Below are positions 11,061 through 22,316 of a stretch of 64,000 nucleotides of DNA, in pieces. The notes under the pieces are model-generated. The model had not been told where the DNA came from. It worked only from the letters and a program-made list of their open reading frames with translations, and did not search any database. The position numbers and the translations under genes are program-made. The stretch's first letter is position 1; every line of letters begins with the position of its first letter. The stretch lies in assembly GCA_963682175.1 (NCBI GenBank), contig OY821775.1:49634053-49698052 (forward strand), given 5' to 3'. The stretch comes from Triglochin maritima. Taxonomy: Eukaryota > Streptophyta > Magnoliopsida > Alismatales > Juncaginaceae.

Positions 11061-11995
11061 GTTCTGGGCGCGCCCAAATCAATCACTTAGAGAAACCTGG
11101 AGACATAAGAAGAAACTCTAAAGCAAACAGAATGAAGGGGAATAAAACTCATTGAATAGAATAAGAAACCAAAAATACAACAAAGTTTTTTTGCTATTTT
11201 TTAAGTTTTCGTAACATTCAAATCATACAAAATCACGTTTTTAGCTATAACTTTGTTCATTAACATGCAGTTTATTTTACAAGTGACCTAGTTTCCAAAT
11301 ACATTTACATATCTTCTTCCACGTTTTCAGGAAGAAATTTCAACCAAAATCCTTCAAGCAAAGATATGGTAATCCATGCTATTTTCCTTCAAAGCATGCA
11401 TGAGCCTTAATCTTTCAAAATATGTAACATGAATTACATCTAAACCTACAAACATAATAAGGTATAAAGAACTTCAAATATAATTTCAAGCCATAGGTCA
11501 TATAACCCTAAATTTGAACATTATCGACCCCCAACAAAAACCACAAATACTCTAAACACAAGTATAGCCTTTTTTCCTATACAGACATACTCACTCAACC
11601 ACATTTTAATTAACATATTTAATACAAAGAAACTGACAATATTTCTACAGCAAGTCAAAATATTGCTTTTTTTACTATTCACAAACACATTAGAAAACTA
11701 TCATATGATAATTATTTTATAGGAACCAGAATATCAAACAAGCCAAAACCTTAAACAAAATGACACCGAAAAAGAGGAAAACCCTTCACTTCACCACCAA
11801 CATAATCCATAAAAATGTATATGTGTAAATATATAAACATCACCATTCGAAACGAACCCTAGAAACCTACTCAAACCAATCCCAATCGAACCCTAATAAT
11901 CCACAAAATCCAAAATTTCAAAACCCTAAAACCACCACCACCCACCCCCAAACAAATCCACCTCCCCAAACCCTAATTCCCCCAAACCCCCACGT

Positions 11996-12290
11996 ACCGT
12001 TGAATCCACCCGAGATCCACCGGAAAGGCGCGATCTTGGAACCCTAGCCCGACCACACCCGTTTCCGACGAAACCCTAGAAATCTTAAACTCCTCTCTTC
12101 CAAGAGGAAGAACGTTTGGGGGGACGCGAAGGGACCCCACAATGTGGCGGTCGGCGAGGCGGTGGGCGACGGCGATTTCGCCGGAGAGGGGAGAAAAGAG
12201 GGATTTGGGGGAGAATGAGGGAGTGGAGAGGGGTAAGAACGGAAAAAAGGGTGAACCGCCGCACGTGATGGGGAAGAGGTCACGTGATTT
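11996..12290 (-). promoter_or_regulatory. Likely 5' untranslated exon and promoter edge of the SUN gene
   Basis: On the minus strand a GC-richer block ends in a good donor (GATTCAACG|GTACGTGG, near 11996). The ~0.9-kb AT-rich stretch from there to the ATG at 11060 would be a 5' leader intron. A TATA-like TTATAAAAC occurs further upstream near 12425-12415. No start codon in this block opens a convincing frame. Inferred from composition and splice consensus only. Confidence 0.4.
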
Positions 12291-12299
12291 AGTTCCTTG

Positions 12300-13269
12300 T
12301 TTGGGTTTGAATTCGGGGTGGAATTATGTGGTTGCCCCTTGGTTTGGGGGGTATGACGGCCGTGTCCTCGTTGGGATAACGGTCACACACTCTTCAAACA
12401 TAAGTTTGCTTGTCTGTTTTATAAGTTGTTTGGGTTAATAACTTAATGTTAATTATTGATGTTAATATCTTGATTATCCTCATTTGAAAAAACGCTAGTT
12501 ATTCTTGAGATTTTTTTTCCGGTTGTATTTCGGTCGGCCAACCTAATTTTATTATTATTATTATTATTATTGATAAGATAAATGTTAATTAATAGGTGAA
12601 TTACGTATGTGTATCTTACTTACCACGTGTTGTTATCGACTAGGGTGTGGATTGAACATGGGTCTCCACCTCAACCACCTTATTTTGGGAAGAGAAGTTA
12701 ACAATGGACAGTCTATCTCTACTCTTGACATATCAACTGAACTAACCTTAGAATGGCGAGAATGACGTGTTTGATTATGTATTTGATGTGGTGTTTAGCA
12801 AATTCGTAATTCATTGCACTGTGATTCAATATAAAATGCGAACATCAAATAATTTCACGATTAACCAAGCTATCTCAAATTCAAGTAATGACACCTATTT
12901 GCTGACATTAGTTCCCAACAAAATGAGGTCTTCGTGCATTTGGATTGTTGAATTTGTTGCCCAAAAAACTAGCGATGGTCTGTTGGTTCTTGCAGAAATC
13001 CTACTTCAGATTACGAAACCAAAGATTACAGATGTTTAGAATGACGAATTGCAAATTAAGAAGCAAAATCGAAGACTACATGTAACACAAACACAATCCA
13101 GTAATGGGCAACAGAATTTATAAAAATAATCATGCCCTACAAACATCATTTTGCTACTCAGGCAAAGTATTGGCTGCTCGACCTATTTCTGTATTTGCTA
13201 ACAGTGGTATATACATGTGAAATTGGGATATGTTCTACAATTAATCTTCTAGTCGTATTCCTACAAGAA
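12300..13269. other. Intergenic region with an ATT microsatellite
   Basis: AT-rich, no gene recognised. A (TTA)n run lies at about 12549-12571. It should contain the 3' untranslated region of the DUF3007 gene (stop at 13270) and upstream sequence of the SUN gene. Confidence 0.5.
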
Positions 13270-16200
13270 TTATTTGACCCGTCTCTCACTGGCAATGCGT
13301 GTTTTTTCCTCCTCAACTTGCTCCATTAGTGCTTCAATTTCGGCTTCGGTGAGACCCTCCAATCGTTTCTACAAACAAAAAGTGTAGGCTTGTAGCACAT
13401 CATATACCAGAAAGTTGTTAAAAGAATGAGAACAATCTGGAATTGAACCGTGAACTCCCACAAACAAGTTTAGATCAAGGAAAAGTTTCAACTTACTTTG
13501 CGCCGTATTGTTTTGGGAAAATAAAATATTCGATCAATATTGGGGGAAAAGGCATAGGAAAAACAAATGATCGATGTATTTCTCGCCAAGGAATGTTGGT
13601 GATCGATCAAATGAGTGTTATTTCAGTTAAAGATCGGAATACCAACCTGCATAACTTTGTTCTCGTAGTCCCGTAGTTGTTGAACGTATGTCATGTCTTT
13701 GTTAGAAACTCTGAAAATGTACGTAGATATCCAACCAATAGTTAGCCCCAATACCAATACTAATTGAACAACATTGCCTGCCTTCAATGGATCCATCCCT
13801 ACATACTGAAATAAGACGAGAAAAAGAATAATCATAACAAATTTTGTATAGAAAGTATACCAAACATGCCCATTTGAATGCACAAGAGATGAATGCACGT
13901 ACCTCCAATCCACCTTTTAGACCAATGCCTAGTGCAGTCACTCCGACTCCGATCAGCAACACATCCTTTCTAGTATACCCGAAGGGAGCCTGTAAGCAAC
14001 AATTTTTTTGATTTTATCAATTAATATTAGTGATTGGCTGATTGCAAAGATGGCTTTAATGCATTATTATAGACATGGCAATACAAAAAATGCCGACAAC
14101 ACGATTTACAAAAACTGTGAGTCAGTTAACCATTTCAATAGTCATCAGAATGTGTTGAAGAGAACATTTTGATACAGGTTGAAAGTAACCACCATGATCG
14201 ACAAAACAAAGCAGAAAAGGCATTTTAAATGTAGCTACGAACTCATGCCTTTGATTGGGGAGGACCATTCTGTTCATCCGGGTTGCTGTTAGATGGTGGT
14301 GAATCAGCACTCTTAGAAACTCCAGAAAACATTCTTGATTTTAAAACGGGTAATTTGCTTCTCAAAAACCCAGAAGTTTCGGGGTAGTACGAATCTTGAC
14401 ATGTTTTTGTTCCTGAAATAAAATAAGAACGACAGTTGATGGAATCAAGTCATTTTTATTTGCTTGGTTGCACCAAACAGAACTTTCAAAATACTTCTTC
14501 TAGATAGTCACAACTGAATAGACACATTTTGATAAATGTAAACAAAAAGACTTAGGGCCGGCAAGCATCTGAAGCAAATACTATATAATTTATACACCAT
14601 TCAACCATTTTTTTCCTACATAGTTAGTTTTGCAGCCTGCAAGCAACATCAATATCATACAAAGAAAGTAAATAAAAAAATCAAGTTGTACAGCAAATCC
14701 TGGCACATCATAAGCATCCCATGGATATCAAAACCAACTTGTTACAATTTTTTATTATGTCTGAAATCACCTAGAATAAACAAAAAATATCATACAACAA
14801 CAACAAAGTCTTTTATCACAAACTAGTTGGGGTAGGTTAGAAATGAAACTCTAAGGAGTCACGATTTAAACACGTGAATCGTTTTCTTCCACGCGTTTCT
14901 ATCTAACGCAAATTCCCGAGAAACATTCCAATCTTTTAAATCTCTTTTCACCGTTTTCTCCCAAGTCAATTGTGGTCTAACTCTTCCTCTTTTTATGTCT
15001 TCGTCCGATTCAATGTCCCTCTTCTTGTAGGTGTCTCCATAGGTCTTCTTTGTACATGTCCAAACCATCTCAGTCTGTGTTGGATAATTTTCTCTTCCAT
15101 TGCAGCAACTTCAACTTTCTCACGAATGTCTTCATTTCTAATCTGATTCATTCGCGTATGGCCACACATCCACCTCAACATCCTTATTTCAGATACACTC
15201 ATCTTTTGTATATGTTGTCTTTTAGTGGCCCAACATTTCGTACTATACAGCATTGCAGGTATTATTGCGGTTCTATAAAAATTTCCTTTTAACTGAAGTG
15301 AAATTTTCTTGTCACATAAGACACTTGAGGTTTGTCGTTATTTCATTCATCATGCTCTAATCTTATGATTAACATCTTCATCGATCTTCCCATCTTTTTA
15401 AAGTATTGATCCAAGATATCTAAAAATATCTTTTCTACGCACTACTAGCTCATCTAATATAATATTATCTTCCTCGGTATTAACGGTACTGAAACAACAC
15501 TTCATATATTCAGTTTTAGATCTATTTAGTTTAAAACATTTTGTTTCTAAAGTATTTCTCCACAACTCTAGCTTTCGCTCCACACCTACCCTACTCTCGT
15601 CAATTAATACTACATCATCCGCAAAAAACGTACACCATGGAACCTCACATTGTATGTCTTTTGTCACCTCGTCAATTACTAAAGCAAAGAGATATGGACT
15701 TAAAGCTGAACCCTGATGAAGTTCAATCTTAATCGGAAAAAATTTAGTCACACAATCACAAATTCTAATGCTAGTTTCAACTTCTTTGTAAATATCTTTA
15801 GTTAAATTCACATATTTTGTTAATATCTTCTTCTTATCTATGGCTCACCACATAACATTTCTTGAAACTCTATCATATGCATTTTCTAAATCAATAAAAA
15901 TCATGTGTAGATCTTTCTTTTGTTCTCTATACCTCTCCATAAGTTGTCTAATAAGAAATATGACATCTATCGTTGACCTTCTAGGCATGAAACCAAACTG
16001 ATTATCTTTAACACACGTCTCTTTCCTTAGACGGCGTTTAATTACTCTTTCCTACAATTTCATAGTATGACACATGAGTTTGATACATTTATAGTTAGTG
16101 CAACTTTGAATATCTCATTTGTATTAATAAGAACGTTTAGTCATCCCAAACACCTCAAATCTCTGCATTTTACGCTTTATGATTAAATTTCCCTGTTCGA

Positions 16201-17762
16201 CAATTTACGAAGTATCATAAGAAAGATAACTAGTATAGAAGAAAGAACAAATAGGAAAATGATTCACCCTCTGAAACAAACATCAAGCACAAAATTTGAG
16301 CTTAATCATTCTTAATGCAACTAATCCAAACTCAAACAGAAGAGATGAAAATCATAGTTTCTTACATTCGCCCTACACTGCGATAAGAACAGAAGGAAAT
16401 TAGATAAGCTGGCAAAAAGAAACAAAAAATTTCATCTTTGGAAACACGGCAAAGAACACGAGAACAATCTTTTCTAACACAACAAATTTCAACATGAAAG
16501 CCCACACATTTGATTTCTTTTACATGGGTTTTCAAATTATTTCAAGTAGCAACAAATGTACTAAAAGAAGAATTGCAGATCCAAACTTTGATGTACTTAC
16601 TGAACTGGGTCTTCGATAAGTCTGTCGAGTACTGCGACTAAAGTCCAAGACAACCAAAACAGGAAAAAAATGCCAAAGTAATATTTTTTTCCATGCCAAT
16701 GTTGTATAGATGTTTGGATGGTTGAGATGTTTAAGTGGAGAAGCATTGAAAAAATATCATGGAACAAAAACAAAACTTCTCCCTAATGACTTCAACTACC
16801 AGCAAATCAGCCCATTTCCAATCTGTCAAAAATTAGAATGTATATTGGCGTTCGGGTTATCGCTTGACGAAATCAAAATGACCATTTAAATTATTTCTCA
16901 CTAAAATCAACATTACCTCCAAAGAGGCTCCTGCATGAACGAGTAAGGGTAGGGTTGAACGTACACAATCATACTTCTAGTGATCAAAGAAGTTGTTTCC
17001 AATTGACCTATTGATTTGATACACAAACTGATCGTCTACCATTTCAAGACATAAGAAACACAAGCAGTTTGAAAAGTCAATTGCTTTAGTCCATTCTAAT
17101 CCAAAATACCAACAAATAGTCTGATTTTGGATTCATTGGAAAGCAACCCTGATCATTTAAATTTTAAATTGTTTGTGTTTCTTATTTCTGGTGAAACGGC
17201 AAGCAGTGGTCGATTGCACTGCTTATCAACGAGTCAACCGAAAACAACCTCTCGGATTAACATGAGTATGAGTACAACAGTACATTCGATTTCAGGTGCG
17301 ATTGGTTTGCAGGAAAACAATCTGGAAGAAGAAAACTGACTTCCAGAATGATTTTCCAGTTATTAGTTTGCAGGAAAACTCAAAATAATTTTGGAAACTA
17401 AGTTACGTGAATTCCAAATAAAATTGTACTGCAAGTGACTTCCCCCACTTCCACTACAATTTCTTGGGAAATCATCGAACTGAATTCTGAATTTTACACC
17501 TCTTTCTGCAAACCAATCACACACTTTTACGCCGCCTACGCAGGAATCTATTCCGAGGCGTAAGCAAACAAACAAACACCGATCCAACACCACATACTAA
17601 GAAAAGCAAAAACACAACTTTTAAATAATATTAAATGTAAAGTTAGAGAACGAAAGTTTTACTTGAGATCTTAGCTGCGACTGTTCTCGGGAAGAACGCG
17701 CCGGTGCGGAAGACGCAGCAGGGTTGAGGGGTGGAAGTGTGAAGTCCGAAGTGTACGGCCAT
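13270..17762 (-). CDS. DUF3007-type plastid membrane protein
   Basis: Six exons in phase: 17762-17663, 16621-16601, 14412-14249, 13989-13903, 13805-13647 and 13368-13270, encoding 209 aa. The N-terminus ([16 protein letters not shown], no acidic residues, Ser/Thr/Arg-rich) looks like a chloroplast transit peptide. The conserved part starts at [20 protein letters not shown]. It has two membrane spans ([15 protein letters not shown] and [20 protein letters not shown]) and ends in a charged helix ([20 protein letters not shown]). This is the pattern of the DUF3007 family shared by cyanobacteria and plants; its biochemical role is not known to me. Exon 2 is only 21 bases but is needed to keep the frame. 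Intron 3 seems to use a GC donor (CAAAG|GCATGA). Intron 2 carries a dead LINE. Confidence 0.75.
14775..16112 (-). mobile_element. 5'-truncated, decayed LINE retrotransposon in an intron
   Basis: Broken reading frames match non-LTR reverse transcriptase. They include [52 protein letters not shown] and the catalytic FADDVVLID, then the C-terminal [20 protein letters not shown] and [12 protein letters not shown] motifs. Several stops and frame changes make it inactive. The 3' end carries the CCCCAACTAGTTTGTGATAA tail followed by a short TTG repeat. The same tail occurs in the hairpin at 54.1-54.3 kb and as a scrap near 58.33 kb. It lies in sense orientation inside intron 2 of the DUF3007 gene. 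Confidence 0.88.
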
Positions 17763-17821
17763 TTCGAGGAAGATCAGGAAAGGAGGAGTGGTGTTTCTTT
17801 TTAGGTTCCGATATTGTTATC

Positions 17822-17823
<2 letters not shown>

Positions 17824-17864
<41 letters not shown>

Positions 17865-17884
17865 TGGTTGGTTGGTTGGTTGGT
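17824..17884. repeat. (GA)n and (TTGG)n microsatellites upstream of the DUF3007 start
   Basis: About 19 GA repeats (17824-17861) followed by TTGG repeats (17866-17884). On the gene's strand this is a (CT)n pyrimidine tract 60-100 bases before the ATG at 17762, a common composition for plant leaders and core promoters. Confidence 0.85.
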
Positions 17885-18010
17885 CCAAAGGAATATAATG
17901 TGTGTGGTGGGAATGAGAACCACATCAAATATAATTTGGGTGGATTAAAGCCGTCAACACGTTTGATTCAACGTGTAGAACCCCAGTAGATCTGAACATG
18001 GATGATCCCA

Positions 18011-18042
18011 AATCTACTGGGGAATGAGAACCCCAGTAGATT
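18011..18042. repeat. Perfect 12-bp inverted repeat
   Basis: AATCTACTGGGG (18011-18022) and CCCCAGTAGATT (18031-18042) flank an 8-base loop. A further copy of AACCCCAGTAGAT lies about 50 bases earlier (near 17978-17990). Function unknown. Confidence 0.7.
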
Positions 18043-18419
18043 CAACGTGATTAAGGGTGGGGTTTAAATTTTAAACATGTTCGAAAAATTGAACGTGATC
18101 CATTAACTTTGTTTCCCTTCGATTGGAATTGAGTGTCGTAATCTTTAGTTATGCGATAAATTAATTAATCGATTTGTTGTGTGATTGTTTTTCTTTTTTT
18201 TAGGAATAATTATGTAACTTAGGAATCGCTAAAAAATGTTTAGAAACCTTTTTTTTTGTTTCAAAATGATGTTATTTAGAATTTAATTGTGATTATTGAT
18301 GTCGGTAATAACGTAATTCTTATATTTTAAAAGCCAACTTGCAAATCGAATCCGCAACTGTTTGAAATTCAATCAGCATTAACGCTATTTAGGCTCGCAA
18401 GTTGTACAAAACGTTCAAT

Positions 18420-18501
18420 AAACGTTGTTAAGTTGTACTAAGAATCGTCAAAGTACAACTTAACAACGTTTCTTAGTACAACAAAGGTCCTTTGACGATT
18501 G
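18420..18501. repeat. Nested short palindromes, MITE-like
   Basis: AAACGTTGTTAAGTTGTACT (18420-18439) pairs perfectly with 18452-18471 over 20 bp with a 12-base loop. TTGTACTAAGA/TCTTAGTACAA and AATCGTCAAAG/CTTTGACGATT form further overlapping pairs. This compound structure suggests a small foldback element. No target duplication was found. Confidence 0.6.
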
Positions 18502-18838
18502 TACTAAAGAATACGGAAGTATTGAGTGACAACACCCTTGGAATCTGCCAACATACCAACAACACTGAAGGTGAAACAGATCATCATATTTTCCTAACGG
18601 GTTTTGAAAACTAACTTCATATTTTACCACTTTCTATGGTCTCAAAATCACATCTTGGTCTCAATATTGATCACAACATAGTGTTCATGAACTCCACTAG
18701 AAAGCAAAACGAAACCTTTCACTGAAGAGAAATTCGTACTACGCTAATAGTTTAGTACACTGGTAATTCCCAACACAACCCTCAACATTTTGAACACAAC
18801 ATCACGATCCTTACTTATGATTTCCACTACAAACGCAA

Positions 18839-21185
18839 TCAAGCTTTAGTATCCTCGTCAACTTCTTTAACAGCCTCTGGTTCTTTCCCTTTTGTTGCTG
18901 GTTTTTCCTCTTTTGTTGCCTCTTCTTCTGCAAATTGCAAAAACGAAACAACAGTCAACAGTCTATCTTTCCATTTTATTTTTTCCTCCATAAATCTTAC
19001 ATCAGAAAATTAACAAAAGTCAAATAGAAACGTTTAGACCAGTCAAACAAAAAAATAACTGTCCTAAGGGGTGTCTGAAATCTTCTGTTTGGAAGTGAAT
19101 TTACAAAAACTTCTTTCTAAAAAAGGATATGAGAAAAGAGATGAATGGATGGAGAAGGGCTTCTGACCTTCTTCATCCTTGGGATCGTCCATGTCTAGAT
19201 CATCCCCTCCCATGTCTAAATTCTGCAAAACAAAAAATATTTTTTAAAAAAAAAATGCATGTCAAAGCGACAAAAAACATGCTTCAAACTAGGAATAAGC
19301 TAAAAAGGTACAATTATCAAAGTTTTAAATTTGTGTTTGCAAAATAAATATCAACTGTAATTCCTAAATCCAACATTTTTTGGGGGAGTTCAAAGTTTAA
19401 AAAGCTCCAATTCAAAGAAACACTCAAGTCGAAACCAAAGTTCAGACAACATTATGTGGTCTGATGAAGGCTATAAGCAGAAAGCCAATTCAATAGATCA
19501 CTTTCAAGAGCTTAAGGTAAACAAAGTTATAACTTTTCTCGTACCAAATTACCAATAGAAACCCATACAAAATTGTAAATCCAACAGCTCTGATATCATA
19601 TATGCATACAGAGAACAGATTGCATGAACAGAAGAAGAGAGATCATGAATTTACCGAGAAATCCATGTCATCGAAATCCATTCCGGCCTTCTCTGTTAAG
19701 ATCACAGCATAATGAAAAGAACAATATAAATGAGAGGGTGGTAAACAAAATGCACATACAACTTAGCAGCCAAAACCATAATGGTTTACTTCTAACTTAC
19801 CATTGTCCTCGTCTTCATCGACCCACTTATCCCAATCCACCTTAACAAACACCGGTGGCTTCCCCTCTTGCTTCAGCAACCGATTCCACCATTTCTTTTC
19901 CGCTTTCTTAACAACATACACAATGTTCCTTACACCAATATTAACCTTGCTTTCCTGTACAATTTAACAATTCTATTTAATTACGTCATCTTGCTACATA
20001 AATGCCTTTGTGGGCTACCTTAGTATATGAATAATCAATTAATCATTAAAGATTTTACCTCAACATTTACATTGTCGTACAATTCAAGGTCAACTGCATA
20101 GGGGAAGCCGTCTTTTGACGCAGTGAAATTGAATTTGCCATCAGGCTCTAACTTGAGCTTCACATCTTTTGTGTCCGGTAAATCAACCGTTAGGTAGATC
20201 TTGTCGGACCTTTGAGCCCATTTCACCATTGGATGTCGACTGAAACAACACAATACATAAAAGGAATATTAGTTGTTGGTAAGGATATTAGGGAGTTCTT
20301 TTGGTATCTAATATTTGATGATGAGATTATAGTAGAAACTACTCTTGGTGAACTTTGATATCTGATAGCTTCTCTGCAACTGCGGTTACAAAAACACCGC
20401 ATGTTAAGAAAAACAAAATTATTTTGAAAATTTAAAAACATTTAGGCATTTTCTTTTATAAATCACAAACACTATGGGCTAAAAACAGCAACAAACTAAG
20501 TTTCATCTTTGATGGAATTTCATGAAAATTTACCATTAACACGGCATTTTTGTTATCCAGATCTTCTCTTCTTTTTTTGTGAAATTATACTTCTAAACAA
20601 GAACTGGAAGACCATGTTGCGCTACAAAACACAACCTCAGATACAAAATAATTAAAAGAAACACTATGTACCATTTAAGTATTTCTCAAACTATTAAATT
20701 AAAACAGTCTCATATTTGCTTACATGTAATCAATCCCTTTCTATCCCTCTCTGTTAAGCCAATGATTCAATGAACTTAGGATGGCATTCTTGATTCTCTA
20801 AATTTCGAGAGAGAAAAGGCAATGAAGAAAATACCCAAAAAAACATGGTAAGGGAGAAGGGACAAGAAAAACCAGCCTCACTTATTTGAGTTTTTACCAC
20901 TAACTTCACACTATTCGGCTCCATCAGAAGTTGTAATCAACGATTAGATTGCACATACCCAATGATTTTCTTATGAACATAACTACTACAGTTCCAACCC
21001 TCTTTTAGAAAAACATGAAGGTTAATATTTACCCATAAGAAAGGCAAATTTGAGAAAGAAACTATCAACAGTATTTAAGGAAAAATCCATATAGAAAAAA
21101 TAGTTACATGTGCCTACTTGTAATGTACAAATAACTAGTTATAAAACAAAAGACATAATGATAAGAGACGATGATGGCACCTCAT
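18839..21185 (-). CDS. p23-type HSP90 co-chaperone (CS domain)
   Basis: Six exons in phase: 21185-21181 (ATGAG), 20239-20059, 19954-19801, 19692-19655, 19222-19168 and 18927-18839, giving 173 aa. The first exon has only five coding bases; ATG AG joins TCGACATCC to give MSRHPMVKWAQRSDKIYLTV, the standard plant p23 start, and the ATG has good context (CCACCATGAG). Residues ~3-95 form the CS beta-sandwich with the WWNRLLKQEGKPP signature and the VDWDKWVDEDED end. The rest is a charged tail with MDFDDMDF and LDMGGDDLDMDD repeats and Lys/Glu-rich sequence. p23 binds ATP-bound HSP90 and stabilises client complexes. It lacks the long Gly/Met-rich stretch of one p23 subtype. Confidence 0.93.
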
Positions 21186-21263
21186 GGTGGTTGGTTTGTG
21201 AGAAGATGCAACCTTTCCACCTCGGTCGTGGGTTGTGGCAAGATTGAGGAACTAGAGAGCAGA

Positions 21264-21320
21264 GGTGTTATTTATGGTGATCATGGAAGGCCTGAGAGAA
21301 ACAGCTCGAACATTCCGGAG
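21264..21320 (-). promoter_or_regulatory. Heat-shock-element-like site and TATA box of the p23 gene
   Basis: On the plus-strand text 21308-21320 reads GAAcaTTCcgGAG, matching nGAAnnTTCnnGAn, the heat-shock factor site (also valid read on the other strand). A TATA-like ATAAATAA follows on the minus strand at 21275-21268, ~35 bases nearer the gene, and the ATG is ~85 bases further. Order and spacing fit heat-inducible transcription of an HSP90 co-chaperone. This is inference from motif and position. Confidence 0.55.
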
Positions 21321-21399
21321 ACACGTTTTGGACTTTCGCTAGAGAAGCTGGTGTCTCTTTGATATTGAGCATTTTGCTGCTGTGTCCCTGTAGTATGAT

Positions 21400-22316
21400 T
21401 TTTTGCCGAGAAAAGATCTTGAAGAATGCTTTATTTGTAAATGCCTCGTTTTAAATCTCGTATTTATCGTGGCACTTTTTTTATAACTTTTGCCCTTATA
21501 GTATCTAAATCTGCCGATTTTTTCCCACTTTGATAAAGTTGTTTGCTTTATCCTTTGCATATGACGCTAAACAACTACTACTGAAGTAAGAGGTTGATAA
21601 TTTTATCACATGCGATTCCAGTTGGTGATGTATTAAAACAAGACAGCATAAATTTATTGAAAATAAATGGAAACCATGAAAAGTTAGAAATGAATATATT
21701 TAAACAAAATATCGAAAAACAAACTATATACAAACAATTTTAGAGTAATCTTTTGCAAGAGACATTTCATATTTATTTAGAATTATTTTGCTCGTGATGA
21801 ACAATAACCTTCCCTATTGTGGAAGGAAAACCACATATCCTGAATAAATGTTAAGCAGATCAACTTGCTGATTTCTGGAGTATGAGGGCAAATCCTTTTT
21901 AAAAAGTTTATACCAGGCGGCAAGAATGTTTTTGGCATTTTGAGACCATCGATCCATCTCCCATAAGTTTAAAATATTACAAAACGGAAGTAGAAGCTTA
22001 AAATAACTTGCACATACTCAACCAACAAATCATACTCAAGCAGGCAATCATGGTATTTAATTTGCATCAACATTCATTTTTTGCATTGAGCACAAGAGGA
22101 CCTATGCTTCATAAAATACACATTAAGCGCATTGTAAGATGAGTATTTGTGTATTTCATGAGATAAGAATTTCTCTGGAGAAATCACAAAAAGTTTATAA
22201 CCTATCAACCTATATGTAGAAGATAAGATAGAACACTTCTATACATGATTAAAGCCAGACATGGATAAGCAAAAAAAGACGAACCTAGTTGCCTTCTACA
22301 CCTTCTACATATGCAA
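21400..22316. other. Intergenic region between p23 and the PWWP gene
   Basis: AT-rich, with no gene recognised on either strand. It should hold the upstream part of the p23 promoter and the 3' untranslated region of the PWWP gene. Confidence 0.45.
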
